Positions 55,730 through 64,000 of a stretch of DNA of 64,000 bases are shown here, piece after piece. The stretch covers positions 44,823 to 108,822 of the forward strand of contig JAIUOR010000062.1 of the NCBI GenBank assembly GCA_020161795.1. Direction: 5' to 3'. The position numbers were made by a program, and so were the translations under genes. The DNA is from Actinomycetota bacterium. Its GTDB lineage: Bacteria > Actinomycetota > Actinomycetes > Propionibacteriales > Propionibacteriaceae. Numbering within the stretch: position 1 is the first letter of the stretch; each line of letters begins with the position of its first letter. The notes below the pieces were generated by a model. That model was not told the DNA's origin. It ran no database searches and saw only the letters and a list, made by a program, of their open reading frames with translations.

Positions 55730-56272
55730 ATGAGCGCTGCCGGATTGGATGAGTTCCGCGATCGGTACTGGTCGTTGGCGGTGACGGCCTGCGAATGGCG
55801 GGCCATGCAAGCCGATCCGGAACGGATGGCCACGCAGGTGTTCGAGGCGCTCGCGGCCGACCCGGAGCAGCCGAACCTGCGGCTCACCTACCGGCTGATC
55901 GACAAGACGGTGATGAACGCCTACACCGAGGCAGTCGGCACCCGCAGCATCTTCGACCAGTTGCGCGGCCAGAAGCAGACCGTGCCCAACGAGCCGCAGG
56001 ACAGCGACGAGGAGGCGAAGCTGCGCAAGGCTGTGGCGCGACTGCGTCGTCGTGATCGCGATCTGCTGCAGCGCGCCTACTGGGACGAGCTCTCCGAATC
56101 CGAGCTGGCCGAGGTGGAGGGCTGCGACCTCACCGAGGTGCTGGCGCGCCGCGACCGGGCGCTGGAGAACTACCGGCGCCTGCTCGCCCGGCTCAGCCCC
56201 GCCAGCGACGCCGACGCCGCCTCGAAGCTGCTCCGCAGCATCAAGCCCGGCATCCGCACCCGCTGGGAGTGA
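55730..56272 (+). CDS. sigma-70-like (ECF-type) protein
   Basis: A 180-residue protein that looks like a small sigma factor. An N-terminal helix resembles region 2 (FRDRYWSLAVTACEWRAM, ERMATQVFEALAAD), and the C-terminal part resembles region 4 with a helix-turn-helix (LRRRDRDLLQRAYWDELSESELAEVEGCDLTEVLARRDRALENYRRLL). Region 2 is weak, so it may be an anti-sigma partner or a divergent regulator. TAGGGT (55718-55723) ends six bases before the ATG (leaderless). It ends directly against a convergent gene, sharing a 14-bp palindrome. Confidence 0.6.
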   Translation: MSAAGLDEFRDRYWSLAVTACEWRAMQADPERMATQVFEALAADPEQPNLRLTYRLIDKTVMNAYTEAVGTRSIFDQLRGQKQTVPNEPQDSDEEAKLRKAVARLRRRDRDLLQRAYWDELSESELAEVEGCDLTEVLARRDRALENYRRLLARLSPASDADAASKLLRSIKPGIRTRWE

Positions 56273-56279
56273 TCACTCC
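56266..56279. terminator. 14-bp perfect palindrome across two convergent stop codons
   Basis: GGAGTGATCACTCC is perfectly symmetric and its centre TGATCA holds the TGA of the sigma-like gene and the TGA of the membrane-protein gene, with no base between them. Confidence 0.45.
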
Positions 56280-56662
56280 GCCGCGCGGGCGGCCGCCTTC
56301 CGCTTGAACACCCACCAGACCAGGAACCAGCCGCCCAGCGACGTGATCAGCCAGACCAGCAGCACGGTCGCCGCCCAGGCGGTGAATCCCGCGATCGTCA
56401 GGCCGCCCGGCACCAGGGTCGCCACCCACAGCGCCAGCAGGGTGGAGACCAGCCCGATCCCGCCCAGGAGCGCGGAGGCGTACTTGCGCGCCATGTTGAA
56501 CACGAACGGGCCGAAGAGCGCCGCCGCGACGGTGTAGATCACCACCGCGAGAATGAAGCCGCCCACCTGCACGGTCACCCCTGGGATGAGCCAGGCGGCG
56601 AGGAGCAGCCCAATCGCTGCGGTGGCGAGGTTGATCGCCAGGTTGATCATCATCCGGATCAT
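56273..56662 (-). CDS. small four-helix membrane protein (holin-like / DUF)
   Basis: A 129-residue integral membrane protein with four hydrophobic segments: NLATAAIGLLLAAWLI, GGFILAVVIYTVAAALF, LLGGIGLVSTLLALWVATL and TVLLVWLITSLGGWFLVWWVF. The pattern recalls the 4-TM actinobacterial superfamily that also includes the gene at 61634, though sequence identity is low. No phage genes are near. TAGCAT (complement of 56670-56675) ends seven bases before the ATG. Confidence 0.75.
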   Translation of the reverse strand: MIRMMINLAINLATAAIGLLLAAWLIPGVTVQVGGFILAVVIYTVAAALFGPFVFNMARKYASALLGGIGLVSTLLALWVATLVPGGLTIAGFTAWAATVLLVWLITSLGGWFLVWWVFKRKAAARAAE

Positions 56663-56698
56663 GACGATGATGCTAGTGGCCCCGTCCAGCCGGCGCGA

Positions 56699-57325
56699 TC
56701 AGTCGAAGATCGGATCCACCGTCCGGGTGCGCTTGAGTTCGAAGAAGCCGGGGTAGGCCAGCACCTTCACGAAGCCGTCCCACAGTTCTCCGGCGGCCTC
56801 GCCCTTCGGGGCCGGCGAGATCACCGGACCGAACAGGCTCATCCCATTCACCCGGATCACCGGAGTACCGACATCCTGCCCGACCGGATCCATCCCCTCG
56901 TGGTGGGAGGCGCGCACCGCGTCGTCCCCCGCATCGGTCAGGGCGGCCTGGGCGAGTTCGACCGGCAGGCCGATGTCGGCCAGCGCGGCCTCGTAGGTGG
57001 TCACGTCGTTGGGCTGACCGCCGGGGTGGATCCGGGTGCCCACGGCGGTGTAGAAGTCGCGCAGGCCCTGCTGGCCGTGCTCCCGCTCGACCGCGAGGCA
57101 GACCCGCGGGCCGCCCCAGCCGGCATCCATGATCTCGCGGTAGCGCGGCGAGAGCTCGCGTCCCTCGTTGAGCACCGACAGGCTCATCACGTGGAACCGG
57201 ACGGTGACCGGACGAACCCGCTCGACCTCCAGCGCCCAGCGGGAGGTCATCCACGCCCACGGGCACATCGGGTCGAACCACAGGTCGAGGACGGTGGGGT
57301 CGGAAGTCGTTGAAGTGTCAGTCAT
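56699..57325 (-). CDS. DsbA-like reductase, mycothiol-dependent nitroreductase (Rv2466c) family
   Basis: A 208-residue thioredoxin-fold protein. The active-site region is WFDPMCPWAWMTSRW, so the second cysteine of the CxxC pair is replaced by Ala, giving a monothiol site. The rest (VRFHVMSLSVLNEGRELSPRYREIMDAGWGG, GTPVIRVNG) fits Rv2466c, which uses mycothiol and mycoredoxin. ATG 57325 is six bases after TAGGAT (complement of 57332-57337). It is divergent from a HAD gene with only 27 bp between. Confidence 0.9.
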   Translation of the reverse strand: MTDTSTTSDPTVLDLWFDPMCPWAWMTSRWALEVERVRPVTVRFHVMSLSVLNEGRELSPRYREIMDAGWGGPRVCLAVEREHGQQGLRDFYTAVGTRIHPGGQPNDVTTYEAALADIGLPVELAQAALTDAGDDAVRASHHEGMDPVGQDVGTPVIRVNGMSLFGPVISPAPKGEAAGELWDGFVKVLAYPGFFELKRTRTVDPIFD

Positions 57326-57331
57326 GCACGC

Positions 57332-57345
57332 ATCCTAGATACTCT
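57332..57345. promoter_or_regulatory. back-to-back -10 boxes of two divergent leaderless genes
   Basis: Minus-strand TAGGAT (57332-57337) ends six bases before ATG 57325; plus-strand TACTCT (57340-57345) ends seven bases before GTG 57353. Only two bases separate the boxes, so each -35 must lie inside the other gene's coding sequence. Confidence 0.6.
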
Positions 57346-57352
57346 GCCGGAT

Positions 57353-57955
57353 GTGATCGATGTCATCGTGCTGGACCTGGGCGGTGTGCTGTCGTGGCCG
57401 CCCGACCTCTACTCGGCTCCGGCCGCCCTGCTCGGAGTCGACCCGGCGGCCTATGAGGCGGCGTTCTGGAACGGTCGGGTCGACCTCGATCGCGGCGTGC
57501 CGCTGGCCGACTACTACGGGCCGATCCTGTCGGCAGTGGGCATCGCGCCCACCGCCGAGCTCGTCGATCGCCTGGCCCGGCTCGACATGGAGCTGTGGTG
57601 TCGCTTCCGTCCCTCGGCCCGCCGGCTGCTGGAGACGGTCGCCACCTGGCCGCAGCGCCTCGTCATCCTGAGCAATGCCCCGGCCACGCTCCGTCCGGCC
57701 GCCCAGGCCAGCGACTGGTACCCGCTGGTCGAGCGGATGTTCATCTCCGGCGAGCTGCGCCTGGTGAAGCCGGATCCGGCGATCTACGCCACGATCCAGG
57801 ACGAACTCGGCGTGCCGGCCGAGCGGATCGCCTTCATCGACGACCGCCCCGCCAACGTCGCCGGCGCGGTGGACGCGGGCTGGCAGGCCCATCAATGGGT
57901 GGACGACGCCGACTCCCTGGCCTGGCTGGACGAGGTCTGCGCCGCCGGCCGCTGA
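57353..57955 (+). CDS. HAD-IA family hydrolase
   Basis: A 200-residue HAD phosphatase or dehalogenase-like enzyme. Motif I is VIVLDLGGVLSW, where the second Asp of DxDxT is replaced by Gly (as in many HAD-IA3 members), motif II LVILSNAP, motif III Lys in RLVKPDPAIY and motif IV FIDDRPANVAGA. A four-helix cap lies between residues 20 and 85. Substrate unknown. Leaderless GTG start. Confidence 0.9.
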   Translation: MIDVIVLDLGGVLSWPPDLYSAPAALLGVDPAAYEAAFWNGRVDLDRGVPLADYYGPILSAVGIAPTAELVDRLARLDMELWCRFRPSARRLLETVATWPQRLVILSNAPATLRPAAQASDWYPLVERMFISGELRLVKPDPAIYATIQDELGVPAERIAFIDDRPANVAGAVDAGWQAHQWVDDADSLAWLDEVCAAGR

Positions 57956-57956
57956 C

Positions 57957-58997
57957 CTACTCGCCGGGGTAGCGCACCCCGATCTGGGCGCGGATCTCGT
58001 CCATGATCTCCATGATCGCCACGGTCTGCGACAGGGGCAGCAGCGGCGACTCGGTCCGGCCGTCGGCCACCAGCTGGGCGAAGTGGGCGGCCTCGTGGCA
58101 CATCCCCTCGTGGAAGGCCTGGCCGTCGCCGGGCCAGCTGAGCTCGTCGGTGTCGTCCGTGAGGCGAACCGGGCCGGGGGCGTAGAAGCTCGCCTCGGGC
58201 AGTTCCACCCGAGCCGCGGTGCCACTGATCGAGGCGGTGGTCGGCGTCTTGGCGGCCAGCGTGGTGTGCAGCACAGCCTGGGCTCCCGGGTGGTCGGGGA
58301 ACTGATCCAGCAGGATGGCGACCTGCTGGTCCACCCCCTCCTCGGTCAGCACGCCGGTCGCCTGAACCCGCCCCGGCAGGCCGAGCGCGAAGACGGCGTA
58401 GGAGATCGGGTAGATCCCCAGATCGAGCAGGGCGCCGCCGGCCAGTTCCGGACGCACCAGCCGCGGGACGTGGGTCAGCCGCTGACCGTGATCGGCCAGC
58501 ACCACCTCGAGATCGCCCAGCGCGCCGTCGGCGAGCAACTGCCGGACGATGTCGGTGCGCGGCAGGAAGCGCGTCCACATGGCCTCCATCAGCGCCACCT
58601 TGGACGCCTCCGCGGCCGCCACCAGCTCGCGCGCCTGGGCGGCGTCCTGGGTGAACGCCTTCTCCACCAGGACGTGCTTGCCGGCCTGGAGCGCCAGCAG
58701 CGCGTGGGCGTGGTGCGCGCTGTGCGGGGAGGCGACGTAGATCGCCTGCACCTCGGGATCGGCCACCAGCTCGGCGTAGGAGCCGTAGGCCTTGTCGATG
58801 CCGTGCTTGCCGGCGAACTCGGCGGCGCGTTCGGCGGAACGGGAGCCGACCGCGACGAAGCGCTGCCGGGTGTCCCGGCGGGCGGCTTCCAGGAATCGGA
58901 GGGCGATACCGCCCGGGGCGAGGATGCCCCAGTTCAGCGGCGGCGCGTCCGCGGGGTCGGGGGTCCGGGGCAGCGGCAGGGCGGTAGGCAGCGTCAT
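57957..58997 (-). CDS. Gfo/Idh/MocA-family oxidoreductase
   Basis: A 346-residue NAD(P)-dependent sugar or polyol dehydrogenase. The Rossmann start is LNWGILAPGGIALRFLEAAR, with a Gly-rich loop; the conserved Lys motif is VLVEKAFTQDA (EKP variant) and the C-terminal domain has GGALLDLGIYPISYAVFALG. Start 58997 is chosen because TACGGT (complement of 59005-59010) ends seven bases before it; an earlier start at 59006 would overlap that box. Substrate unknown. Confidence 0.92.
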   Translation of the reverse strand: MTLPTALPLPRTPDPADAPPLNWGILAPGGIALRFLEAARRDTRQRFVAVGSRSAERAAEFAGKHGIDKAYGSYAELVADPEVQAIYVASPHSAHHAHALLALQAGKHVLVEKAFTQDAAQARELVAAAEASKVALMEAMWTRFLPRTDIVRQLLADGALGDLEVVLADHGQRLTHVPRLVRPELAGGALLDLGIYPISYAVFALGLPGRVQATGVLTEEGVDQQVAILLDQFPDHPGAQAVLHTTLAAKTPTTASISGTAARVELPEASFYAPGPVRLTDDTDELSWPGDGQAFHEGMCHEAAHFAQLVADGRTESPLLPLSQTVAIMEIMDEIRAQIGVRYPGE

Positions 58998-59013
58998 GAG
59001 GGCCACCGTATCG

Positions 59014-60456
59014 CTAGTCCTTCACCACCGGGAGGGTGCCCGTGATCTCGGAGGGAGAATCCAGCGGCTCGCTGCTGCCGGGCAGCCGGACGGTGAACTC
59101 GGCGCCGCCGGCCGGCGAGCGGCCGACCTTCACCCAACCGCCGTGGGCCTTGATGGTCTGGGCGACGATCGACAGGCCCAGGCCCGAGCCCGGCGTGGTG
59201 CGGGAGTCCTCGGAGCGGTAGAACCGGTCGAAGACGTGCGGCAGATCCTGGTCGGCGATGCCAGGCCCCTGGTCGACGATCCGCAGCCGGTCGCCCTCCA
59301 GGCGCACCTCGATGGTGCCGCCGGCCGGAGAGAACTTCACGGCATTGTCCAGCAGGTTGGTGACCGCCCGTTCCAGGCTGTCGGGCTCGCCCACCAGGTA
59401 GAGCGGGTCGAGGGTCACGGCGAAGGTCAGCCCGGGGCCCCGCCGCTTGGCCCGGGCGACGGCGTTGGAGACCACGTCCCGCAGGTCGATCGGCTCGGGA
59501 TCCGGCTGGACGGTCTCCTCCCGCGAGAGGTGGACGAGGTCGCCGATCAGCGTGGTGAACTCGCCCAGCTGCGCCGCGATGTCGCGCAGGATCTCACCGC
59601 GGGCACCCGGTGGGAGCATGCCCTCGCGATCGTCGGCCACCAGCAGTTCGACATTGGTGCGCAGCGAGGTCAGCGGCGTGCGCAGTTCGTGGCCGGCATC
59701 GGCGATCAGCCTGCGCTGCCGGTCGCGGGAGTTCGCCAGGTTGCGCATCATCTGGTTGAAGGCTCGGGTCAGGTCGGTGAGCTCGTCCATGCCGCCCAGT
59801 TCGATCGGCGCGAGCTCGTCGGTCTCGGTCACCTTCACGACCGCGTTCGTCAGGCGCCGGATCGGTTCCAGGCCGGAACGCGCGATCACCCAGCCGGTGG
59901 CACCGGCCGCCATCGCGGCGGCCAGGCCGAAGGTCAGCAGGGAGAACGCGAGGATCCGCAGGATCTGGTCGGTGGGGCCCAGCGGACGGCCCAGCACCAG
60001 CGCGTAGTTGTGGACGTTGTCCGAGAGCGGCACCGCGACGATCCGGTAGGGGTTGCCGGCCGTGTCCACGCCGCTCCTGGCCGAGGAGCCGGTCTGGGTG
60101 CGGGCGATCGCCACCTCGGTGGCGGTGATCACCAGCGAGTCGCCCCCGCTACCCGGTGGGTGCTGCACCCGATGATCGGCGCGGACGGTCAGCAGCGTGA
60201 CGTTGGCGGTGTCCAGGGCATCCTGGTTCAGCCCGCCCATGCCTTCGATGTCCGAGGCGATCCACTCGCTGGTCACCGCGGCGATCTCGGTCAGCTCATG
60301 GTCGAGCTGGTCGTAGATCGCGAGGTTGGTGATGACGTAGGCGGCCACGCCGGTGATCGCGACGGCACCGGCCACCGCCGCCGAGACCAGGAAGGCCAGC
60401 CGGTCGTGCAGGGGCCGGTTCGTAACCGAGAGGAGGGAACGAAGCCAGCGGATCAC
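59014..60456 (-). CDS. MprB-like sensor histidine kinase
   Basis: A 480-residue kinase. Two helices (about 20-45 and 168-192) flank an extracellular sensor domain; a HAMP linker (about 193-245) precedes HisKA with His256 in [14 protein letters not shown]. The ATPase domain has [22 protein letters not shown] and [21 protein letters not shown] 60456 overlaps the stop of the regulator gene by four bases (GTGA). MprAB in mycobacteria responds to envelope stress; orthology is by resemblance. Confidence 0.94.
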   Translation of the reverse strand: MIRWLRSLLSVTNRPLHDRLAFLVSAAVAGAVAITGVAAYVITNLAIYDQLDHELTEIAAVTSEWIASDIEGMGGLNQDALDTANVTLLTVRADHRVQHPPGSGGDSLVITATEVAIARTQTGSSARSGVDTAGNPYRIVAVPLSDNVHNYALVLGRPLGPTDQILRILAFSLLTFGLAAAMAAGATGWVIARSGLEPIRRLTNAVVKVTETDELAPIELGGMDELTDLTRAFNQMMRNLANSRDRQRRLIADAGHELRTPLTSLRTNVELLVADDREGMLPPGARGEILRDIAAQLGEFTTLIGDLVHLSREETVQPDPEPIDLRDVVSNAVARAKRRGPGLTFAVTLDPLYLVGEPDSLERAVTNLLDNAVKFSPAGGTIEVRLEGDRLRIVDQGPGIADQDLPHVFDRFYRSEDSRTTPGSGLGLSIVAQTIKAHGGWVKVGRSPAGGAEFTVRLPGSSEPLDSPSEITGTLPVVKD

Positions 60457-61148
60457 GGTGGGGTCTCGCGCAGCACGTAGCCGATGCCGCGGACGGTGTG
60501 GATGAGACGGGATTCGCCTTCGCCCTCGGTCTTGCGGCGCAGGTAGCCGATGTAGACCTCCAGCGAGTTCGCGGTGGTCGGGAAGTCGAAGCCCCATACC
60601 TCGTTGAGCAGCCAGCTGCGCTCCAGCACCCGGCGGGGGTTCTCCAGGAAGGTCTGCAACAGGGCGAACTCGGTGCGGGTGAGGCTGATCCGCCGTCCCG
60701 CCCGCTGCACCTCACGGGTCTGCAGATCGAGGGAGAGATCGGCGAAGGCCAGCAGTTCGGAGCCGGGCTCGTCGGAGGTCGCCGGCCGGGCCGAACGGCG
60801 GGTCAGGGCCCGCAGCCGGGCCAGCAACTCCTCGAAGGAGAAGGGCTTGGCCATGTAGTCGTCAGCCCCCGCGTCCAGCCCGTCCACCCGGTCGCCGACC
60901 GCGTCGCGCGCGGTGAGCACGAGGATCGGAACGTCGTTGCCGCTGGAGCGCAGCGAACGGGTGGCCTCCAGCCCGTCGAGGCGCGGCATCATCACGTCCA
61001 TGATCACAGCGTCGGGACGGAAACCCGAGAGCTTGGCGAGCGCCTCCACCCCGTCATTGGCCGTGGTCACCTCGTAGCCGGAGTAGTGCAGCGAACGCGC
61101 CAAGGAGTCGCGCACCGCCTGGTCGTCGTCCACAACGAGGATGTGCAT
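60453..61148 (-). CDS. MprA-like OmpR-family response regulator
   Basis: A 231-residue regulator. Receiver: [14 protein letters not shown], phospho-acceptor Asp51 in [12 protein letters not shown], Lys in [18 protein letters not shown]. Winged helix: [33 protein letters not shown] and [17 protein letters not shown] 61148 has CAGG eight bases upstream; a GTG two codons earlier is possible. It is translationally coupled to the kinase gene that follows. Confidence 0.95.
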   Translation of the reverse strand: MHILVVDDDQAVRDSLARSLHYSGYEVTTANDGVEALAKLSGFRPDAVIMDVMMPRLDGLEATRSLRSSGNDVPILVLTARDAVGDRVDGLDAGADDYMAKPFSFEELLARLRALTRRSARPATSDEPGSELLAFADLSLDLQTREVQRAGRRISLTRTEFALLQTFLENPRRVLERSWLLNEVWGFDFPTTANSLEVYIGYLRRKTEGEGESRLIHTVRGIGYVLRETPP

Positions 61149-61166
61149 GGTCACAGCCTGCCATGT

Positions 61167-61637
61167 TCACGGTCGCAACGCCGTGATCTCCCGCATCAGG
61201 CCCGGCATCGCCGCCTCGATACTGGCCAGAGTCTCCCGGAATCCGGAGGCCGGCCCGAACCACGGATCGTCCACCGGCGAACCGGGGGCGGCGTCCGGAT
61301 CGAAGTCGGTCAGCAGCCGCAGATTGCCCGCCTCGGGGACGATCTGCCGCATCCGGTCCAGGTGCAGCCGCTCCATGCCGACCAGCACCGTGGCCGCCCG
61401 GATCTCGTCGGCGGTGATCCGGTGCGCGCGGTGCGGGGTGACGGGGTAGCCCGCCTGCCGCAGCACGCCCGCGGCGCGGGAGTCGAGCGGGTTGCCGCTC
61501 TCCTCGGCACTGACGCCGGCGCTGCTGAACACGGCGTCCACGCCCTCGCGCTCCGCCCACGCCCGCGCGACCTGCTCGGCCATGGGCGAGCGGCAGATGT
61601 TGCCCCAGCAGACGAAGCTGACGTGAGGTGCGGTCAC
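61167..61637 (-). CDS. low-molecular-weight protein-tyrosine phosphatase
   Basis: A 156-residue phosphatase. The P-loop is [14 protein letters not shown] (Cys10, Cys15, Arg16; usual pattern CxGNxCRSP) and the general-acid Asp is in VDDPWFGP. It removes phosphate from protein tyrosines or from arginine. Relatives are secreted virulence factors in mycobacteria, but no signal is visible here. GTG 61637 overlaps the stop of the holin-like gene by four bases. Confidence 0.93.
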   Translation of the reverse strand: MTAPHVSFVCWGNICRSPMAEQVARAWAEREGVDAVFSSAGVSAEESGNPLDSRAAGVLRQAGYPVTPHRAHRITADEIRAATVLVGMERLHLDRMRQIVPEAGNLRLLTDFDPDAAPGSPVDDPWFGPASGFRETLASIEAAMPGLMREITALRP

Positions 61638-62014
61638 CGGTGGTCCGTCCCCCGCTTGCCGAAGAAGGCGTTCAGGATGAAGCTGACCACCGAGACGATC
61701 AGGGCACCGAGGAAGGCGCTGCCCCAGTCGGCCACGTGCCAGTCGAGCCCCAGCTCGCCGGCCAGCCACGACACCAGCATCAGCAGCAACGCGTTGATCA
61801 CCAACAGGAACAGGCCGAGGCTGATGAAGATGATGGGCGCCGTGACCACCTTGAACAGGGGTTTCACGATGCTGTTCACCACACCGAAGATCGCCGCCAC
61901 CGCGATCAGGGTGAAGACCTGGGTCTCCATTTCGGCGTTGACAACGGTGATCCCCGGGAGCAGCCAGGTCGCCACGGCCAACGCGAGCGCACTGGCGAGA
62001 AAGCGAATCAGCAT
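61634..62014 (-). CDS. phage-holin-family 4-TM membrane protein
   Basis: A 126-residue membrane protein of the Phage_holin_4_2/Mycobacterial 4 TMS type. Segments are [65 protein letters not shown] and [20 protein letters not shown]. Despite its name this family is chromosomal in many actinobacteria. The tyrosine phosphatase follows in the same operon. Confidence 0.88.
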   Translation of the reverse strand: MLIRFLASALALAVATWLLPGITVVNAEMETQVFTLIAVAAIFGVVNSIVKPLFKVVTAPIIFISLGLFLLVINALLLMLVSWLAGELGLDWHVADWGSAFLGALIVSVVSFILNAFFGKRGTDHR

Positions 62015-62074
62015 GGCCCCATGGTTTCATGCTTGACTGAGTTCTCCTATCGCATGAGATCGGAAGGCACAGCG

Positions 62075-63070
62075 GTGACCATCAGCCTGACCGGACGGCA
62101 CTTCCTGAAGGAACTCGACTTCACCCCGGCCGAGTGGCAGCGTCTGCTCGCCCTCACCGACGAGTTGAAGCAGGCGCGCCGCTCCGGCACCGAGGTGCAG
62201 CATCTGAGCGGCATGAACCTCGCGCTGATCTTCGAGAAGACCTCCACCCGCACCCGCTCGGCCTTCGAGGTGGCCGCCCATCACCAGGGCGCCCACGTCA
62301 CCCAGATGGACGGCAACTCCTCCCAGCTGGGCCACAAGGAATCCCCGGCCGACACCGCCCGGGTGCTGTCACGGCTCTACGAGGGCATCGAATACCGCGG
62401 CGCACACCAGACCACGGTCGAGCAGATCGCCGCGCACTCCTCCGTGCCGGTGTGGAACGGCCTGACCGACCAGTGGCACCCCACCCAGAGCCTGTGCGAC
62501 ATGTTCACCATGCGCGAGGCCAGCCGGCGCGACGACCACGAGATCTCCTTCGCCTACGTGGGAGACGCCCGGTTCAACGTCGGCTGCTCGCTGCTGATCG
62601 GCGGTGCGCTGTTGGGCATGGACGTGCGCATGGTCGCCCCCCGCAAGCTGCTGCCGCCGGATTGGGTGGTGGAGCGGGCGCGGGCGCTCGCCGAGCAGAC
62701 CGGCGCGCGGATCACGCTCACCGAGGACCTGGACGGGGTCAAGGGCTGCCACTTCATCCATACCGACATCTGGGTGTCGATGGGCGAGCCCGAGAGCGTG
62801 TGGACGGAGCGCATCCTGCTGCTCTCCGATTACCAGGTGAATACCGCGCTGCTGGAGCGGACCGGGATCTCCGATGTGAAGTTCATGCACTGCCTGCCGG
62901 CCTACCACAACCGCGAGACCACGGTCGGCGAGCAGGTCTTCTCCCGCTTCGGGCTGCCCGAACTGGAGGTGACCGACGAGGTGTTCGAGTCGCCGGCGTC
63001 CATCGTCTTCGATCAGGCGGAGAACCGGATGCACTCGATCAAGGCGATCCTGGTCGCGACGCTGACCTGA
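62075..63070 (+). CDS. argF: ornithine carbamoyltransferase
   Basis: A 331-residue enzyme joining carbamoyl phosphate and ornithine to citrulline. The carbamoyl-phosphate site is [13 protein letters not shown] with HPTQ in [12 protein letters not shown]; the ornithine site includes DIWVSMGE and [16 protein letters not shown] 62075 has GGAAGG (62062-62067) upstream; an ATG at 62054 lacks a ribosome site. Neither arginine-synthesis nor arginine-deiminase genes flank it, so anabolic (argF) versus catabolic (arcB) use is open. Confidence 0.95.
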   Translation: MTISLTGRHFLKELDFTPAEWQRLLALTDELKQARRSGTEVQHLSGMNLALIFEKTSTRTRSAFEVAAHHQGAHVTQMDGNSSQLGHKESPADTARVLSRLYEGIEYRGAHQTTVEQIAAHSSVPVWNGLTDQWHPTQSLCDMFTMREASRRDDHEISFAYVGDARFNVGCSLLIGGALLGMDVRMVAPRKLLPPDWVVERARALAEQTGARITLTEDLDGVKGCHFIHTDIWVSMGEPESVWTERILLLSDYQVNTALLERTGISDVKFMHCLPAYHNRETTVGEQVFSRFGLPELEVTDEVFESPASIVFDQAENRMHSIKAILVATLT

Positions 63071-63097
63071 CCCCCGAGGGCGGTCCCGAGTCGCCGA

Positions 63098-63913
63098 TCA
63101 GGAGTAGGGCCAGGGGTTCGGCTTGCAGCCCTTGAGGTCGTCGCCCTGCGGGGCCATCACCGGAGCGGCCTTCCCCTTCGTCTTGCAGGCGGCCTTCTTC
63201 TCGCCGAGGTGGAGGCCGACCGCGTGGTTGACCAGGTAGCGCCGGAAGCCGGTCAGGTCGTCACCGTAGGTGGCGGCTCCCTTCGTCCACCCGTTCGCGC
63301 TCAGGATCAGCTTTCCGCCGCGCACGCACACCCAGGCCTCGCCGGAGCACTTGCCGTCCGCGGCCTTCGGGTCGGCGACGTAGACGGTGAAGTCGGCCTG
63401 CTTGGCGTCCTTCACCAGGGAGAAGCGGACGGTGCCCTTGCCCGCCCAGCTGCGCGGATCGTTGAGGACGCCGGCTATCTCCGTGGCCACGTCGTTGGCC
63501 TTCAGCCCGGTGGCGGTCTGCACCGTGACGACGAAGGTGTGTTCCTTCCCCGTCCCGCTGGCCGAGGCCTGCTTCACGCTGGAGGTCGTGAAGGTCGGCT
63601 GGGACGGCTTGGCGCTCGGCTTCGCGCTCTTCGAGGGCTTCGCCGACGGCTTGGCCGACCCGGAGGGCTTGGCCGACGCCGAGGGCTTCCCGCTCTGCGA
63701 CGGCGAGGGCGAGGCGGTGGGCTTCGGGGTCGGCTTGGGCTTCGCTGGGGGTGGCGTCACGGTGCGGGTCGGCACTCCTGCCCGCACCACCGGCTCGGTC
63801 AGCGCGTTCGCCCAGGCTGCCAGCCCGATCAGCACGGCCACGCCGAGCACCAGCGCCAGGATCAGCTTGCCGCCAAGCCACCTGGGCCTGCCGAAGGGCG
63901 CGGGGGAAGTCAC
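63098..63913 (-). CDS. DUF3152 protein with an altered metal-binding motif
   Basis: A 271-residue surface protein. One helix (about 16-37) anchors it; residues 50-106 are a Pro/Lys/Ser linker rich in SAKPS repeats; residues 107-271 are DUF3152, recognisable by DPRSWAGKGTVRFSLV, ACKTKGKAAPVM and the end CKPNPWPYS. The family's zinc-type motif, remembered as NHExGHxLGH, reads NHAVGLHLGE here: Glu to Ala231, His to Leu234 and His to Glu238. It is therefore probably not a metalloprotease. TAAGGT (complement of 63920-63925) ends six bases before GTG 63913. Confidence 0.82.
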   Translation of the reverse strand: MTSPAPFGRPRWLGGKLILALVLGVAVLIGLAAWANALTEPVVRAGVPTRTVTPPPAKPKPTPKPTASPSPSQSGKPSASAKPSGSAKPSAKPSKSAKPSAKPSQPTFTTSSVKQASASGTGKEHTFVVTVQTATGLKANDVATEIAGVLNDPRSWAGKGTVRFSLVKDAKQADFTVYVADPKAADGKCSGEAWVCVRGGKLILSANGWTKGAATYGDDLTGFRRYLVNHAVGLHLGEKKAACKTKGKAAPVMAPQGDDLKGCKPNPWPYS

Positions 63914-63954
63914 CGGCTCACCTTAACCCGCGCGAACCGCGGGGCCGGTGACCG

Positions 63955-64000
63955 CTACCGGCCTGGCGGCTCAGTGCTCGGATCCCAGACTTCGGGAGCC
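63955..64000 (-). CDS. possible C-terminus of an unidentified gene (partial)
   Basis: A minus-strand frame entering from the window edge reads PEVWDPSTEPPGR before a TAG stop at 63957-63955, 42 bases before the DUF3152 start. The composition looks like a protein tail. Another frame also ends here (TGA at 63973-63971). Too short to identify. Confidence 0.35.
   Translation of the reverse strand, partial: APEVWDPSTEPPGR

Noticed and set aside
56273..62014. Two holin-like membrane genes as evidence for a prophage.
   Set aside because: No phage structural, integrase or lysin genes are nearby; this family is common on actinobacterial chromosomes.
63600..63730. A short tandem repeat that could be taken for a repeat array.
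   Set aside because: It encodes the SAKPS-type linker of the DUF3152 protein; spacing is irregular and there are no spacers, so it is not CRISPR.
63971..64000. A minus-strand frame ending in TGA at 63973-63971 at the window edge.
   Set aside because: Its ten codons are less protein-like than the neighbouring frame that ends at 63955, which I kept at low confidence.

Overview
The window is about 70 % G+C, gene-dense (no gap above about 240 bp) and reads as chromosome of a high-GC Gram-positive bacterium. Actinobacterial markers include an Lhr helicase beside a Nei-type glycosylase, an Ada-AlkA fusion with ogt, a ClgR-like regulator beside clpP genes, an MptB-like polyprenol-phosphomannose mannosyltransferase, a mycothiol-type DsbA-like reductase, a bkd-type dehydrogenase operon, an MprAB-like two-component pair and DUF3152. 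A member of Propionibacteriaceae or a close relative is my guess; there is no rRNA, and I saw no tRNA, CRISPR array, insertion sequence or prophage. A recurring feature is the leaderless promoter: at least 19 genes have a TANNNT -10 box ending 6-7 nt before the start codon and no ribosome binding site.

Layout. 1-3.0 kb: end of a sugar ABC transporter operon (permease start, lipoprotein), a divergent TetR regulator, a possible ROK remnant and a VapBC pair. 3.1-9.7 kb: lhr-nei2 repair genes and an EamA exporter that overlaps nei2 tail to tail. 9.7-11.6 kb: MarR regulator, aldo/keto reductase, ClbS-like protein. 11.7-14.1 kb: a sulfur operon (sulfide:quinone reductase, TusE/DsrC-like, DsrE2-like). 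14.4-16.4 kb: alkylation repair (ada-alkA, ogt). 16.4-24.7 kb: monooxygenase, MFS exporter, MacB/FtsX-type ABC pair, DyP peroxidase, serine deaminase. 24.8-31.3 kb: a surface-protein locus with a SipW-type signal peptidase, two exported proteins sharing a domain, a response regulator, a degenerate GGDEF membrane protein and a histidine kinase. 31.4-40.2 kb: NodIJ-like ABC exporter, hydrolase, YigZ, DUF4921, DinB and WYL proteins, HAD phosphatase. 40.3-44.2 kb: serS, a clpP pair whose second member lacks the catalytic serine, a ClgR-like regulator and pheA. 44.2-50.3 kb: mannosyltransferase, fpg, aat, EcsC-like, alr, rhodanese. 50.3-53.9 kb: bkd-type E1/E2 operon. 54-64 kb: exported endonuclease-like protein, sigma-like protein, holin-like membrane proteins, Rv2466c-like reductase, HAD, oxidoreductase, two-component system, tyrosine phosphatase, ornithine carbamoyltransferase and a DUF3152 protein with a broken metal site.

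The best candidates for something new are the SipW locus with its own signalling genes, the sulfur operon with a one-cysteine DsrC-like carrier, and the active/inactive clpP pair. At a smaller scale there are twin MarR operators over divergent leaderless starts, back-to-back -10 boxes in a 27-bp gap, and inverted repeats built from the stop codons of convergent genes.
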